DNA of 64,000 nucleotides from Ochotona curzoniae (GCF_017591425.1 NW_024467101.1:10242918-10306917); one strand, 5' to 3'. Positions 48,449 to 61,250 are shown, counted from the first letter of the stretch. Notes: generated by a model not told the origin, from the sequence alone. Made by a program: numbers and translations.

Positions 48449-48776
48449 TGTTTTTTTTTTTTAGATTTATTTATGGTTATTGGAAAGGCAGATTTACAGA
48501 GAGGAGGAGAGACGGAGAGAAAGATCTTCCATCTGCTGGTTCATTCCCCAGGTGGTCGCAGTGGCCAAAGCTGAGCCAATAGGAAGCCAGGAACCTCCTC
48601 CAGATCTCCCATGTGGATGCAGGGTCCCAAGGCTTTGGGCCGCCCTTGACTGCTTTCCTAGGCCACAAGCAGGGAGCTGGATGGGAAGTGGAGCAGCTGG
48701 GATATGAGCTGGCATCCAGGTGGGATCCTGGCAAGTGCAGAGTGAGGATTTAGCCACTAGGTATGGTGCTGGGCCC
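48449..48776 (-). mobile_element. Full-length young pika-type C-repeat SINE in putative TPST2 intron 1
   Basis: Poly(T), 'agatttatttatggttattgg', intact body and 'gccactaggtatggtgctgggcccc'. Confidence 0.93.
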
Positions 48777-48814
48777 CTACCCTATTATTTTTAAGGTGCT
48801 GTCATATGCAGGAA

Positions 48815-49070
48815 CATTTTCTGAATGAATTTGATTGGAGAGACAGAGAATTCTCCAGTTCACTGCTTTGTTCGCCCAAATACCAGCAACAGCCAGGGCT
48901 GGGCCAGGAGCTGGGAACTCAATCTGGGTCTGACATGTGACTGGCGGGGGACTCCGCTGCTGGAGCCAGCACCTGCTGTCACCCAGCGGGATGCCCGCTG
49001 GCAGCAGCTGGCATGAACGCCAGGCAGCCTGCTGTGGAATGTGGGCTTCCCAAGCGGAGCCCAGTACCCA
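48815..49070 (-). mobile_element. C-repeat SINE, diverged
   Basis: Reverse copy with 'attggagagacagagaattc', 'cagttcactgctttgttc', 'acagccagggctgggccagg'; head degraded. Confidence 0.65.
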
Positions 49071-49089
49071 CCTTTCAGAGCTTATTATT

Positions 49090-49570
49090 TTCTATCGGTG
49101 TCATTAGATAATCCACGAAGCACACAGAGTCAACTTGGGCAGTGTACACTCCAGTGGCGTTGAGGATCTGCACCGAGTTGTGCAACCATTACCACCGTCT
49201 AATTTTAGAACCTTTTTGTCATCTCTGAAAGCAGGCCAATGCCCATGAACAGGCACTTCCCGGGTCCTCCTCCTGGCCTGTGGCAGCCACTCATCTGCTC
49301 CCCGTCGCTGCCCGTACCAGGCGTTTCTCATCAAGGAGACTGTGCCCCAGCGCGGTCATTCTGTGATGTTCCTGCTCGCGTAGGACTCTGTTTCCCGGGT
49401 GCGTCCTATTGTAGCACGCACCAGCACTCTGTCCCTTTAGTGCTAAGTGACTTTGCATGGCTGAGTACTACTTCCCTGTTTGGGCAGAGCACGGGGCTAT
49501 TGATCCAAGTTTCAGCGGATCACATTTTGGGTGCTGCTTTTTTTTTTTTCCCACTGTGAATATTCCTGGT
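49090..49570 (+). mobile_element. L1 3'-end fragment (ancient L1M type)
   Basis: Recognised by the order of typical L1M 3' region phrases: 'gttgtgcaaccattaccacc', a 'tggcagccactcatctgctc' block, 'tgtagcacgcaccagcactc', 'atggctgagtactacttcc' and 'actgtgaatattcctgg'. Highly diverged, plus orientation. Confidence 0.7.
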
Positions 49571-49774
49571 GTCAGGGCAGACATGGGTGTTGGTTGCTCT
49601 TGAGTTGTAGGTCCCGGGCTCCATTGGGTAGGCGTTTCCCACAGTGGCTGCACTCTAGTTCCCACCCGTGGGCACTGTAGGAGAATTGCAGTCATCTCAA
49701 CCACAGGCTGTATCCTCTGGGGACTGTTGTCTTCCTGGGAGACCACTGGCTTTGATGTGCTAGTTATGCAATTT

Positions 49775-49990
49775 TTTCTTTCTTTTTTTAACATGTGTTT
49801 ATCTGAAAGGCAGACCGGCAGATCTTCCACTGATGGACTCCCACAAAGGGTGTGGACCAAACTGAAGCCAGGAGCCCACAACTCCCGTCTGGGTCTCCCT
49901 TGTGTGTAGCAGGAATCCAAGGACTTGGGCCGTGATCTGCTGCTCTCCTGGGTGCATCAGTAGGAGACGGGATCAGAAGTGGAGCAGCTG
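49775..49990 (-). mobile_element. C-repeat SINE, partial
   Basis: Reverse copy 'tatctgaaaggcagaccgg' to 'gggatcagaagtggagcagc'. It abuts the plus-strand copy that follows. Confidence 0.8.
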
Positions 49991-49997
49991 GGGGCAG

Positions 49998-50326
49998 GGC
50001 TGGCATGATGGCACAATTGGCTAATCCTCCGCTTGTAGGCACTGGGATCCTGTATGGGTGCTGGTTCATGTCTCAGCTGCTTAGTAAGTATCCTATCCAG
50101 CTCCCTGCTTGTGGCCTGGAAAAGCAGCAAAGGATGGCCCAAAGCCTTGGGATCCTGACATCCGTGTGGGAGACCCAGAGGAAAACTCCTAGCTCCTGGC
50201 TTCAGATCAGCTCGGCTCCGGCCACTGCAGCCATTTGGGGAGTGATCCAGCAGAGGGAGGATCTTTTTTTCTGTCTCTCCCTTCCTTCTGTGGATCTACC
50301 TTTCCAATAAAAATAAATAACTAAAA
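49998..50326 (+). mobile_element. C-repeat SINE, near full length
   Basis: Head 'cagggctggcatgatggcac', body, and tail 'ttccaataaaaataaataac'. With the previous element it forms an inverted pair about 8 bp apart. Confidence 0.9.
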
Positions 50327-50577
50327 ACAAACAAACAAAAAACACCAAAAAACATAGAGCATCCAAGACTGGAACCAACGCGCCCAGAGGGGATGTGTGG
50401 GCATCTCAGGTGGTGGCTTAACGTGCTGTGCAACCATTCCTGCCCTCATAACTGTTGTTATGATTCTCAAGACATTAAGCATCTCATTGGGAGGTTGCGA
50501 GGGACCCCTCCCCCTCACCCCACGCACCCAGTGAGAGAAGCGGAGGTGAAACCTGCTAAGTGGGTAGCCGAGGTCAT

Positions 50578-50620
50578 GTGGATAGCCGTGGATAGCCATG
50601 GATAGCCATGGATAGCCGAG
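50578..50620. repeat. Short tandem repeat
   Basis: Four units of about 11 bp like 'gatagccatg'. Confidence 0.85.
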
Positions 50621-51255
50621 GTCCCACCTGTGGTAGTGTCAAATGCTTCCTGATGCAGGGGGAGACTGAGGGAGCTGCAGGAGCAGAGTCAGGAAGTGCT
50701 CAGAACCTGGCATCCCGGCATTCCCCGCGACATCCCAGAACTAGTGGAGACCCCAGGACCCAGGGTGTGCGCAAGTCCATAGCACTTAGGGACGGCCTGT
50801 CCCTCACCCCTGACGTCAAACTGGCTGGGCCTCCCCTGCGCCTGCCTAGGGCCACTGTGATGGTTATGCTCCTCCGTGGCCAGCCCCAAGCCTGAGCTAA
50901 GTGGTCCTGAGTTCCAAATGTACCCTGGACACACAGACCTCTTCTCTCCTCATCCAGGCCAGTCTTGTCTGGGCAGCATCTCCCCACCCCCACTGCTGGA
51001 GCCTCCTCCCTCTCTTCCCTTGGACTTTTTGCTGCTTTGTTTGCTTTCGGGGAAGTCTGGACCCCAGGTAGGGCAAGGTGCTGAGTTCCTTGAAGGGAGT
51101 CAGTTCTCCTGTGGTGAACCCCTGGTCAGCTGATTCGAGAATTCAACTTCCCCTTATCCAGCCACCAGCTTCATTATCACCTGTGGACACCTGCTGTCTG
51201 GGAGGGACCTTGCCATCACACCTCCAGCTGTGTTCGCTGGCCCTCCTGCCTTTGT

Positions 51256-51525
51256 TTTTAAAGATTTATCTTATTAGAAAAGCAAATTTAGAGAGAATGA
51301 TAAACAAAGGGGGAAAGATCTTTCATCTACTGATTCACCCCCTACATGACCGACCACAATGGCCAGAGCTGAGCTGATCTACAGCCAAGAGCTTCTTCCG
51401 GGTCTCCCACGCAGGTGCAGGGTCCCAAGGCTTTGGGCTGTCCTCGACTGCCTTCCCAGGTCACAAGCAGGGAGCTGGAAGGGAAGTGAAACAGCCAGGA
51501 TTAGAACCAATGCCCATATGGGCTC
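51256..51525 (-). mobile_element. Young pika-type C-repeat SINE, head-truncated
   Basis: Reverse copy from 'tttttaaagatttatcttatt' to 'atgcccatatgggctc'; the A-box end is absent. Confidence 0.88.
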
Positions 51526-52244
51526 ACGGCTTTCTTTCTTTTTTGTACACTTGCCCCTTTTATGAAGTTCCTGGACTCCCATGTATGAAGAAAAGCAGCA
51601 TAAGGGAGTGGGGCTGTCCTGCTCTGGGCCTCAGTGTACCTCGCTGAAGAATGGACTAAGACCCGTCAGGACCTCGGACTCAGCAAGGTCATTTGTAGAT
51701 GGACGTGTAGCCACAGCTGCCTCACGTCCTGGGGGTGGGGACCACAGCATGCTTTTCTGAAAGCTTGGATGTGGCTAGGGATGGCTGTGAGTTGGCACAG
51801 GGCACAGGGACCACGGAGGAAGCATCACCGCGTGGCAGTACCTCCCGGCCTCCCCAGGGGCGGCTCCTGCTGTCTGCAGACGTGTGGTCCACCCTGTCTG
51901 TCTGGGACCCACTCTGGAGAAAGTCCAGGATGCCTGTCCCCCTTGGCAGGTCTGCCCTGCCCTCGGGAAGGTTCGCAGGAATGAGTCATTCAGAGGAGGC
52001 CACGGGCTGGGCCAAGCCCCAGACATTGCAGGGGAGGCACTCCCGGGGTAATCCTTGCTTACCTTTCGGGGAGCGTCTGGGAAACGGCTCCATGGCATCC
52101 TGTGTACACGCTCAGGTGGCAAGCGGCCAGCCTGTGTACCACACCAATGCCCGCATCCAGCAGTCCCTTGATCCAAGCTGCAGCAGGCACTGCGTGAGCA
52201 GGCTGGTCACAAGCAAGTGGGCACGGGCTGGGTTAGCATCCAGC

Positions 52245-52400
52245 TGCTTCTCCTAGAGGTGAGGTTGGGATTCTCATTTGGGCCATCCTTTGCTGCTTTT
52301 CCACGCATAGTAGCAGGGAGCTGGATTGGAAGTGGAGCCACTAGGTCTTGAACTTGCACCCATCTGTCACCCAATGTATGTGTTCTTAACCACAACAGTC
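52245..52400 (-). mobile_element. C-repeat SINE, 5' part
   Basis: Reverse: 'ttgctgcttttccacgcatagtagcagggagc', then a head ending 'ttaaccacaac'. Confidence 0.65.
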
Positions 52401-52767
52401 ACTTTTTTTTTTTTTTTTAAGAAAAAGCCCAGTTTCTCACTTGGAAACTCAGGCCCCAGTAGGAGGCCTGGACTACCCCATAGGTGGCAGTGGACCCCCG
52501 GTCACTGTAGCCCCTCCCTTCCACTTCCCTGCTTTATCACCCGAGACCCTTGCAGTCTTGTGCGGATTGAGGATGCCCTGAGTCTGCCTGGAGCCACTTG
52601 AACAAGCAGCTGCATGTCTCGCAAAGCAATGTTTGGCCTTGTTTTGTTTTGTTTTAAATAAGGAGTTGTGATATTCTCCCATACTTTCCCTGCTGTGCTT
52701 CCTGGGACGTCAGAGGCTGGCTAAGGCCTGCTGGTGCCTTCTGAGCTGCCATCAGCCCCTGGGACTT

Positions 52768-53065
52768 CCTTTTTTTTAATGAGATTTATTTATTTGAATG
52801 AGGGAGACGCAAGAAAACAGAGCTCTTCCACCCGCTGGTTCACTCTCCAAAGAGTCGGGCCAGGCTGGAACCAGGATCCGGGAACTCCCTCTGGCTCTTC
52901 CATGTGGGGTGGTGTTTACTCTTGTGGCAGCTTGCACTAGCTTCCCCAGGTGCGTTAGCAGGGAGCTGGATTGAAAGCAGAGTCGCTTTTTGCAACTCCA
53001 GCCAACGCCCTTATAGGAGATGCTGGTATTGAGAGTGGCAGCTTAACCCCCTGTACCCTGCTCTT
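52768..53065 (-). mobile_element. C-repeat SINE
   Basis: Reverse copy: poly(T), 'aatgagatttatttatttgaatg', 'cgctggttcactctcc', 'gcgttagcagggagctgg'. Confidence 0.82.
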
Positions 53066-53560
53066 GGGTCTTCGACAGACACAACCTTCACCCTTGTTCC
53101 ATGCTTCCTGGCTGGGGAGCCTGTGTGTTGGGGTCCCTGGGTCCCAGTCTGGGTGCTCACCGAACCCATGGGAACATATTTGAGACTCACAGCCCCTGTG
53201 TGTATATGGCCAAGATCCCCACCCAACTGCATAGCCCGTCTAGGACACCAGCTATCACACACCCCTTGTCTATCCTTACAAGATCCCTGGGCTGCATACC
53301 CTACTGACTTTCTCTTTCTGGAAGTCACCTGCCAGGCCTCCAGTCCTCTGCTGCCCTGCTCCAGCGGCTGCCTGCAGGGGTTTGCTTCTGCCCCTTCGCT
53401 GCGTGGAGAAGCTCCAAGCAGTAGCTTCCCCTGATACATACACTCCACTACCATTGCCCCTGGCATCGGGACGTGCTCCATAAAGTTGATGAGCGAGGGC
53501 ACGTGGCAGGTCCTCGACTAGGAATAAGGATATCGGATTTCAGAGGCAGTGAGGTCTTGA

Positions 53561-53880
53561 TTTTTTTTTTAAAGATTTATTTATTTTTATTGCAAAATCA
53601 GATATGCAGAGAGGAGGAGAGACAGAGAGGAAGATCTTCCATCTGCTGATTCACTCCCCAAGTGAGCGCAACGGCAGAAGCTGAGCCGATCCAAAGCCAG
53701 GGGCTTGGAGCTTCTTCCTGGCCTCCCACGTGGGTGCAGGGTCCCAAGGCTTTGGGCTGTCCTGGACTGCTCTCCCAGGCCACAAGCAGGGAGCTGGAAG
53801 GGAAGTGGAGCATCCAGGACACGAACAGGTACCCATAGGGGATGTCACACTTGGAGGTGGAGGATTAGCCAGTTGAGCCT
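53561..53880 (-). mobile_element. Young pika-type C-repeat SINE
   Basis: Reverse copy with 'aaagatttatttatttttattg', 'ctgctgattcactccccaag' and 'gaggattagccagttgagcc'. Confidence 0.92.
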
Positions 53881-54734
53881 TCCCAGACTGCCTTTCTAAC
53901 CAGCCGCTCAGGAGTCCCCCACTCCTGCTCGGCTGAAGACCATGCTTGGCATAGTGAGGATTCCAATGAGCAGGTGGCAGGTGCCATCCCACTCCACTCC
54001 TGCGAATAGTACGATTGGACATCACGCTTATGTCCTGTCTCTGGCTGCCTTCGCATCGCAAAAGCAGAGTGGAGAACAACAGTCCCCCATCTGCGGTCTC
54101 ACTTTCCATGGTTTCAGCCACCCCCGGCATTCGCAGTCTAAACAGACTGCAAGGAATCTTCCAGAAGGCAGCCGTTCCTAAGGTTAAACAGAGTGACGGG
54201 GAGGGGGCAGGAGTACCTCACACGGTCTCACTGTGTGCCGCTGGGGGGGAAGGGAGGGGCCCGCTCTGTCTACACCATCTGTTTGTGTGGTGTGTGGCCA
54301 TCGTGGTGGTCAGATCCCCCATCCCTACCCTGCTGTCTCCGTGCCGTGCCCTAGTCACCCACGTCTTATAGCATCTTAGCTCCCAAGGCATGATTTTCTG
54401 GATTGTTACTTGTCGTTAGTCTCTGCCCGAACACAGGTTCTATGCCTTAGCAAAGAAGTGTGTGTAAGAGCAAGCATAGTCCCTGCAGGGGCTGGGTGGG
54501 GCTTAGGAAGTGTGCCCTGTGGATGAAGAAGACCTCGTGGGTAGGACAGAGTCCCTGGGGCCTGTTTGCTCCTGACATCCTGAGCCTGCTCACCGCTGGT
54601 GGGGTCATTGCTTGGGTCCCTTTGGGCTCTAAATTTTGGTGACTTGGTGGGCATCTGCTCGTAATAGAAGTACAGTGACTGTAGTTGGTGCCGACTGGCA
54701 ACTTGGCTATTTGGCCTTTTTTCCTAGCCCTTGG

Positions 54735-54812
54735 TCACACGGTTGGCTCCATTTTACAGACTGGAAAACCGAGGCTCATAGAAGCTGGGTCCCCAGCCCG
54801 GCATCAGTAAGT
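54735..54812 (-). mobile_element. MIR fragment
   Basis: Reverse: 'ccattttacagactggaaaa' and 'ccgaggctcatagaagctgg'. Confidence 0.65.
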
Positions 54813-56861
54813 AGATGAAACCAATCTAAGCTATTTCATTGGATTCCTATTGGACCAAAGCATTTGTTTCCATCTTTCCTGGAGAAGAGAGAATTTTGTT
54901 TTGATTTTTATGTTTTAGAGTATTCCGGCACCCTCTTTTATTTTTCTATTCATCCATTTTTCCCCTTGACTCGTAGAGTATTTGTGGAGCCCGCTGCGAG
55001 AGTTGGTCCCAGGCTGGATTGTGAAGGGGCTAGTTAGGACAGAGTCCTCGGCCTGTGCGGTGGAGTGGGCAGCCGGGCAGCGTCAGAGACCACGCAGCGT
55101 GCTGCTGAGCCCTGTGGAGAACATGGGAGGCAGTCAGGGCAGGCTTGCTGGAGGAGGTTACATCAGCGGGGTGAGGTGGGGTGGGGGACAGGCACCCCGG
55201 GAACTGGTGCACGTGTGATGCCGTGGCTGGGTTGCGTTGGGGGAGTCCATGGCGCCATGACATGGTGTGCTGGGGGAAGAGGTGGTGAAGGTCGGACGTG
55301 AGCGGGAATGAACTCGTATCTGCTTTGCATACTTGTTCCTCGGGGATTTTTCAGGAGGCCTTATTTTCCATCTCAGCCTGCGGAAGATAAGTTTCCTGTG
55401 AGAACAGGCTTTAAAAATACAGTGAGTCCACCAACCCAAGTTCAAAGGGGCTGACATTGGGCAGGTGGCGCCCAGCAGGTGGGAGCCTGGGGGCCCTGGG
55501 ACAGGCATGGGGTGGTGCCAATGAGAGCCTTGCTGCCTTGGCTCAGCAGCCTCCCCTGCAGGGCCACCCCCCGCCCCCTGGAGTCCTTGGGGACCAGGCT
55601 GTAGGAGCTGAGGCCCCACCTGTCTGCCTGTCTGTCTTGGTCCCTCTTCGTGGCAATACTCCTCCCTCCCTCCCAGGTCCTCTCTGTTTCTGTCGCCCTG
55701 TCTGCCTCTGCCCTCTCTCTCCCTCCTCCGCTGGCCTCTCTCCTGGGCTCTGCCCTGCTCGCTCTATCTCCCCATCTCTGCCTCTCTCCGTCTCTCTCCG
55801 CTCCTCTCTGCTCCCTTCTGCCTTCCAGCTTGTCCCTTCATTCTCACACTTGTGTGTACACACTTACACACATACACACATGTTTACATGGGCACACATT
55901 TTTGTGGACACACACACAGAGCAGTCCAGCCCTCCCTTTGCTGGGCAGATCTCTGCCCCACTTCTCTTGGCTCCCAGGTGGCCTCTGCCACAGAGCCACC
56001 TCAAACTAGCTCAGGCCTGAGGCTGAGGCTGTGTGTTTCCCAGGCCTGGGAGGCCCTCCCTGCCTGGCCCTGGGGCTTTTGCGTGGTGGGGAGGAAAGAG
56101 GAAGGAAGCCTGGGTTTTAGCCAGAGGACGGAGGATACGGCTCTGGGCCTGGTGAAGGGAGGGGGTGGTGAGTGCCTGTGTGAGATAAGCGTATACCCTC
56201 TGTCACTGAGCAGCACCATGACTGCCGGAGCACACAGTAGGCCAGCTGTACCTCTCTGGCTGAGTTTTTGGGGAGACAGGTGAGATTTGAACTGGGGGAG
56301 AGCCCCCTCCTGTCGTGGATGGGGGCTACAAGGGCTGGGGAGGGGGCTAGGAGACTCACTCAGGGTCTTGCCATTTGAGGAGAGAGTGGGTGTGTGGCCA
56401 GCTGGAGGGTGAGGGTGCCAGGGCTGCGTCCCTGTGTCACACAGACTCTGTGCCTCCATCATGTCTGTTTAAGACAAGGAATAAGGGGAACCCAAGAAGA
56501 GGGGCTTGTGGTCAGCCATCTGGTAAACCTCCAGCTTGCCTGTTCCTGAGTAAGCAGTTGCCTTGGGATATGTCTGTATTTCTGTCCATGGGAACTGTGT
56601 GAAGAACTGGGATACCAACACTGAGAAGGGGTCCCTGGTGGTGGAAATATGGTGATGGAGGCTCTGGGGTCAGGTGTGCTGGACTTAGCCCTCTGACTGT
56701 CTGGAGCGTGAGCTCCAAGCCCCGAGACCTCTGCCTGCCATGTCCTTGCTCTGTTCGTCCATTCCCTACACACGACTCCCCCACGGAGACCGCAGCTCCT
56801 GCGCTGCCTTGGTACCGCATACGTGGGGACACCGGGAGAGGCCTAAGGAGACATTTCCCGT

Positions 56862-56925
56862 TCTGTACCCATTTTACAGATGAGGAAACGGAGGCTCAGA
56901 GAAGTGCGAGACCTCTCCCGTTGGC
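56862..56925 (-). mobile_element. MIR fragment
   Basis: Reverse: 'cccattttacagatgaggaa' and 'acggaggctcagagaagtgc'. Confidence 0.75.
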
Positions 56926-57494
56926 ATGTCGCTTCCTGGACAGGACAGGGTCATGATGCGGATAGAACTTCTTGGCAAAGTGGGGGCAAGTCTCCTAGTC
57001 TTTCCAGACGGAAACAGGGGGTAGGTTTGTGTGCCCAGGAAGCTGGAGTCTCCGGTGTGTGCCACCACGGAAGTGGGCCAATTCATGATGCTTTGGACTG
57101 CCCCCTCTCACCCCAGCCCTGTCCCCATGTGGCACACACTACACAAGAAGAGCCCTTGCTCGTCTTGTCTGGGAACACTGCATCCAACCGGCATTTCTCA
57201 GTTGCTTGCTTTGTACTTGGTAAAGCCTTTCCATCTTTTGACCATTGCAAAACTCCACCCTGAAGACCCGGGAGGTAATGCAATCCACAGGCTGCTTGCC
57301 CCGGTGGGGGCAGGGCAGGGGGAAATTGGCCCAAGACTTCCTAAACAGCAGAGCTCATGAAACTTTCTGATGGGCGGGGATATTCTAGAATCTTCTTCCT
57401 GTGCGAAAACTCAATTGTGAGAGCTGGTCCCTGCCATGATGCAAATCTTCAGCCAAATATACATCTTAGTTACAACAGACTTCCAAAGTCATGC

Positions 57495-57775
57495 TTTAAT
57501 TGCTTTTATTTGAAAGTCAGATTTACACAGAGAGAAAGAGGTTTCATCTGTTGGTTCACCCTCCAAATGGCTGCAACAGCCAAAGCCAGGAGCCTAGGGC
57601 TTCTCCCGGCACCCCCCATGTGGGTGCAGGGGCCCATGAATCCGGGTTGTCTTCTGCTGTTTTTCCCAGGCACACCAGCAAGGAGCTGGATGGGAAGTGG
57701 AGCAGCCCACCTCTGAACCAGGGTGTATATGGGCTGTAGTAGGCTTAACCTACTGCACCACAGTGCTGGCCCCTG
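57495..57775 (-). mobile_element. C-repeat SINE
   Basis: Reverse copy: 'tttatttgaaagtcagattt' to 'ctgcaccacagtgctggcccc'. Confidence 0.88.
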
Positions 57776-57979
57776 GAGAAGACTATTTAAATTCTAAGCA
57801 TGCTGAGGTCAAAAAGAACCTACTGTGTGCCTTGAAGAGTCAGGCTATGAGGGATGACATGATTCAACATAACTTAAGGTAGGAGAAAAAGCAGTGAACA
57901 GGCCCAGGAAAGTTCAAAGGTGCATGGCCTTCAGGTGCAGCTGGATCCGGGTGCTCCTATGTTATCAGGGTAACTGCCT

Positions 57980-58195
57980 TTTTACCGAAAGTCACTGGTT
58001 TTACTTGAAAGGCAGAGTTAGAAAGAGGAGAGACAGATAACTTCATCCACTGGTTCACTCCCCCAAATGGCTGTGATGTTGGGACTGGGCCAGGACGAAG
58101 CTCAGAGTCTAAAACTCCATCTGGGTGTCCCCTGTGAGTGGCAGGGGCCCAAGGATTCGAGCCATTTTCCACTGCTTTCCCAGGTGCATTGATGT
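57980..58195 (-). mobile_element. C-repeat SINE, head-truncated
   Basis: Reverse copy: 'ttacttgaaaggcagagttag' to 'gctttcccaggtgcattg'. Confidence 0.82.
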
Positions 58196-58697
58196 TAGGC
58201 AAAAGACTGGCTTTCCTTAGAACCATGGAAGGATTGGGACTGGGAAGACCATGGCTAACCCTAAGCCCCCACTCCCTTCCTGAGACAGCAAGGGGAGCAG
58301 CGAGGCCCGGGAGAAGTAGAGCAACCCAAGATGAAGGTGGCGTGGACCAAGGATGTGTGTGTGTAGGGTTACGTTGGCCGGGTTGGCTGGTGGGCTGAGG
58401 TGCAAGGCAAGTGTCAAGGCTGCCTTTAGGTATTTGGCCTGAGTCTAAGAAGATGGCTCTGCGAGGGGCAGGGAGGGGAAACTCAGGCTCAACCCTGCCC
58501 CTCCTTGCCTTGCGGGGAGGACATGAAGTGGGGGTGGTTGGCACCTGTGTCTGGTGTTCCCTAGGGGAGAGATCTGGGCTGGAGATCTGGGGCAGCATCA
58601 GACAGCAGGGAGCCTCTAGGGCACCCGCCTCTCATGGATGGAAGGGTGTGAGATGGCAGCAAAGAATGTGCCAGAACGACTGGCTGTAGCCCAACCT

Positions 58698-58719
58698 GGA
58701 AAAAAAAAAAAAAAAAAAA
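58698..58719 (+). repeat. Isolated poly(A) tract
   Basis: About 20 A with no recognisable SINE or gene copy in front. Confidence 0.8.
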
Positions 58720-59439
58720 CATCAGGATTCTCACACCTCAGAGTGGCAGAGAGAATGAGCAAGGCAGGACTGAGCGGTCGCCCCTCTTAGGAGCCTGATC
58801 ACAAGCAGTCCAGCTTGGCTGCTGTCTTATTGGGTGTGGGGTGTGGGCGGTAGGATCCCAGGCCCAGCCTCACTCAGTGTGGGAGCTCCCGGTACCCCGT
58901 ACTGCTCCTGGACCCAGGACAGCATCCACCAGGAGTTGCACTGAATGAACAAGCAGAGAGTTACATGTGTGTATTCTAAGGCCAGCTCGGGGACTTCATA
59001 AGTGTGTCCATGTCAAGAAAGAAAATCAGGCCAGCACCCTTCTCTGGACCAGGGCACCTCAGGCCCCTTCTAGTCTCCCAGGACAACCAGATCCCTCACC
59101 TCCAGCCCCCTTCCCGATGCCCATGGCTGCCGTCAGAGAACCCTCGCACCTGCTTCTGTGCCTGCATGGAGCCAGGCGCTGCAGTCCCTCCTGTACCGCC
59201 TTTTCCCACTCGGCACATCATCTTGGGGCGGGCGAGCCGGTCATTTTTTTTCCCTTTGGCTGTTGAGTGTGTGTGCACTTGTGTTATTTTTCCATCCTTC
59301 GGTGAATGCACGTTTGGGCAGCTTGGGCGGGGGTGGGTGGGGTGAAGCATGGGGTCCAGGGCAGGTCTGTTAAGGAGCTGCGCTCCTGGGAAGGCACTGA
59401 TGGGCATGCTTTGGTGAATGGTCGTCCCGTCCCCACCCC

Positions 59440-60240
59440 ACGGATGCTCAGGGGTTGAGGGCGCAGAGAAGGTGCTGTGCAGCTTGCATCTCCCTGGGGC
59501 CATCCTCTTTGCCAAAGGCATCGATTGTACTGGGTCCCCCTCCCATCAGAGCATGCGTATTCCACTGCTGGCATCATCTCCTGACCAACACTTGGTATTA
59601 CCTTGCTCCCCCTTTTTTTTTGTTTTTTGCCATGTTTGAGTTTTTCAGTGGTATAGCAGTTCCACAGTGTGCCTTTTAAATATTGTGTATTTAATTCAAA
59701 CAGAGAGAGAGAGAGAGAGGGAGAGAGAGAGAGAGAGTTCTTCTATCTTCCATCCACTGGTTCACTCCCCCAATGGTTGCAACTCCCCAGCCAATACGAA
59801 CACCAGAACCTTGTTCTGGGGTCTCGCATCTGGGTGACAGGGTCCCAAACACTTGAGCCACCTTTTGCTGCTTTCCTAGGTGCATTAGGCAGGACCTGAA
59901 TCAGAAGTGGAGCTGCCAGAATTCAAGCTGGCACCCATGGGATCGGGGGTGGTGGGGGTGGGAGGCGGTGCTGGTGCTGCCGGCACAGCTTAACCCACAA
60001 CACCACCTTGCTAACCCTCCCCATGTACTTTTAATTTGCATTTCCTTGGAAAATGTGATTGAGTGCCCTTTCAAGCAGTTTATTGACTGTTTCGATCATG
60101 AAGTATCTCTTCAGGCATGACTTTCCTTTTCTTAGCGATTTCTCAAAGCTCTTTGTATATCCCAGATACAGCTCCCTTGTTTGAGCATGCGCTGCAAATA
60201 TTGTTTTTCACCCGTGATTTCATTTAATCAGTCAGAAGCA
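59440..60240 (+). mobile_element. L1 3'-end fragment split by a C-repeat
   Basis: The right part (60016-60240) shows 'taatttgcatttccttgg', then 'ctctttgtatatccc' and 'caaatattgtttttcacc', the standard L1M 3' succession. The left part (about 59440-59680) precedes it and a minus-strand SINE sits between, so the SINE inserted later. Confidence 0.65.
59681..60015 (-). mobile_element. C-repeat SINE nested in L1
   Basis: Reverse-orientation C-repeat with an expanded (GA)n tract at 59701-59737, then 'ccatccactggttcactccccc' and a head ending in 'ccaccttgctaac'. Confidence 0.8.
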
Positions 60241-60534
60241 CAGCCAGGAGTCTGGAGCCTCAAACTCACTGATTTCAGAACCCTTTACTGTGAGTCTCAG
60301 TTCTCCTTCCCACGCCCTGCCAAGGGTTAACTCGTTATCTGTGACCAAGATTGACCCCTTTACTGGGATGACAAAGCCCTGCACTGAACTTTGGGCTCTC
60401 CTTACCCCAAATCATCGCTGTGTCTCAGAGAAGTTCTGTTGGGCACTTAGTATATATACCCATCTCTAAGTGAGGCATTACAAGTATGGAAGTGGAAGTT
60501 GAGATGCCATGGGAGTGGGGTGCCTTGGGCTTGA

Positions 60535-60782
60535 GTTCTGGTTTACTCTCCAAAGGGCTACAATAGCTAGGCTAAGTCCAATCCAAAGCCAGGAGCCTGG
60601 AAGTTCCTCCGGGTCTCCCCCATGGGTGACAGGGTTGCAAGCACTTGAGCCCTCTTTGCCTGCTTTCGCAGGTGCAGGAGCAGAGAACTGGCTGGGAAAG
60701 TGGAGCAGCCGGGACTTGAACCAGCTCTCTGACAGGGGATGTAGGCAGTGACTTAACACAATGCACCACCCTGCTGACCCCC
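60535..60782 (-). mobile_element. C-repeat SINE, tail-truncated
   Basis: Reverse copy from 'ttctggtttactctcc' to 'acaatgcaccaccctgctgac'. Confidence 0.8.
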
Positions 60783-61179
60783 GGTGGGACTTTTTTTTTG
60801 AAGCTGGAGTGGCTGGGTTGGGTGTCTGTGGCAGGTGTCGGACAAGACCACCTGTGAACCAGAAGGTATGAGCTGTGGTGCAGAGAGAAACCTCCTCGAT
60901 GCCCCAGACATGCCCCCTACCACGTGTCTGTGGGTGGAGGAAGGACAGGGCTGCATCCAGAAGGGGAAGGAGCTTTCAGAGAAGGCGGGCCTCTCCTGGG
61001 GCGGTATGAAACTTCCGAGGAAACGTGATGGCCGGGAGCCAGCCAGCCTCTGCTACCGCTGCTGCTGCCACTGCTGGCACTAACCACCCCAGCCTGGCCC
61101 TCTGTGCACCCCGCTGCTACCTGCACCTGCTCAGATTTGGTACCCCATCTCTTGCTACCTGGGCCTCCTTTCTACTCCT

Positions 61180-61250
61180 CGCCTGCTGTGTGACCCTGAG
61201 CAAAATAGCTTTCCCCCCTCTCTGGGGGCTCCAGAAAGATCAGAGATATG
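61180..61250 (+). mobile_element. MIR fragment
   Basis: 'cctgctgtgtgaccctgagc' and 'cccctctctgggggctcc'. Confidence 0.6.

Noticed and set aside
58440..58719. Processed pseudogene ending in poly(A)20
   Set aside because: No open frame or recognisable gene sequence precedes the A tract, and no flanking duplication is evident.
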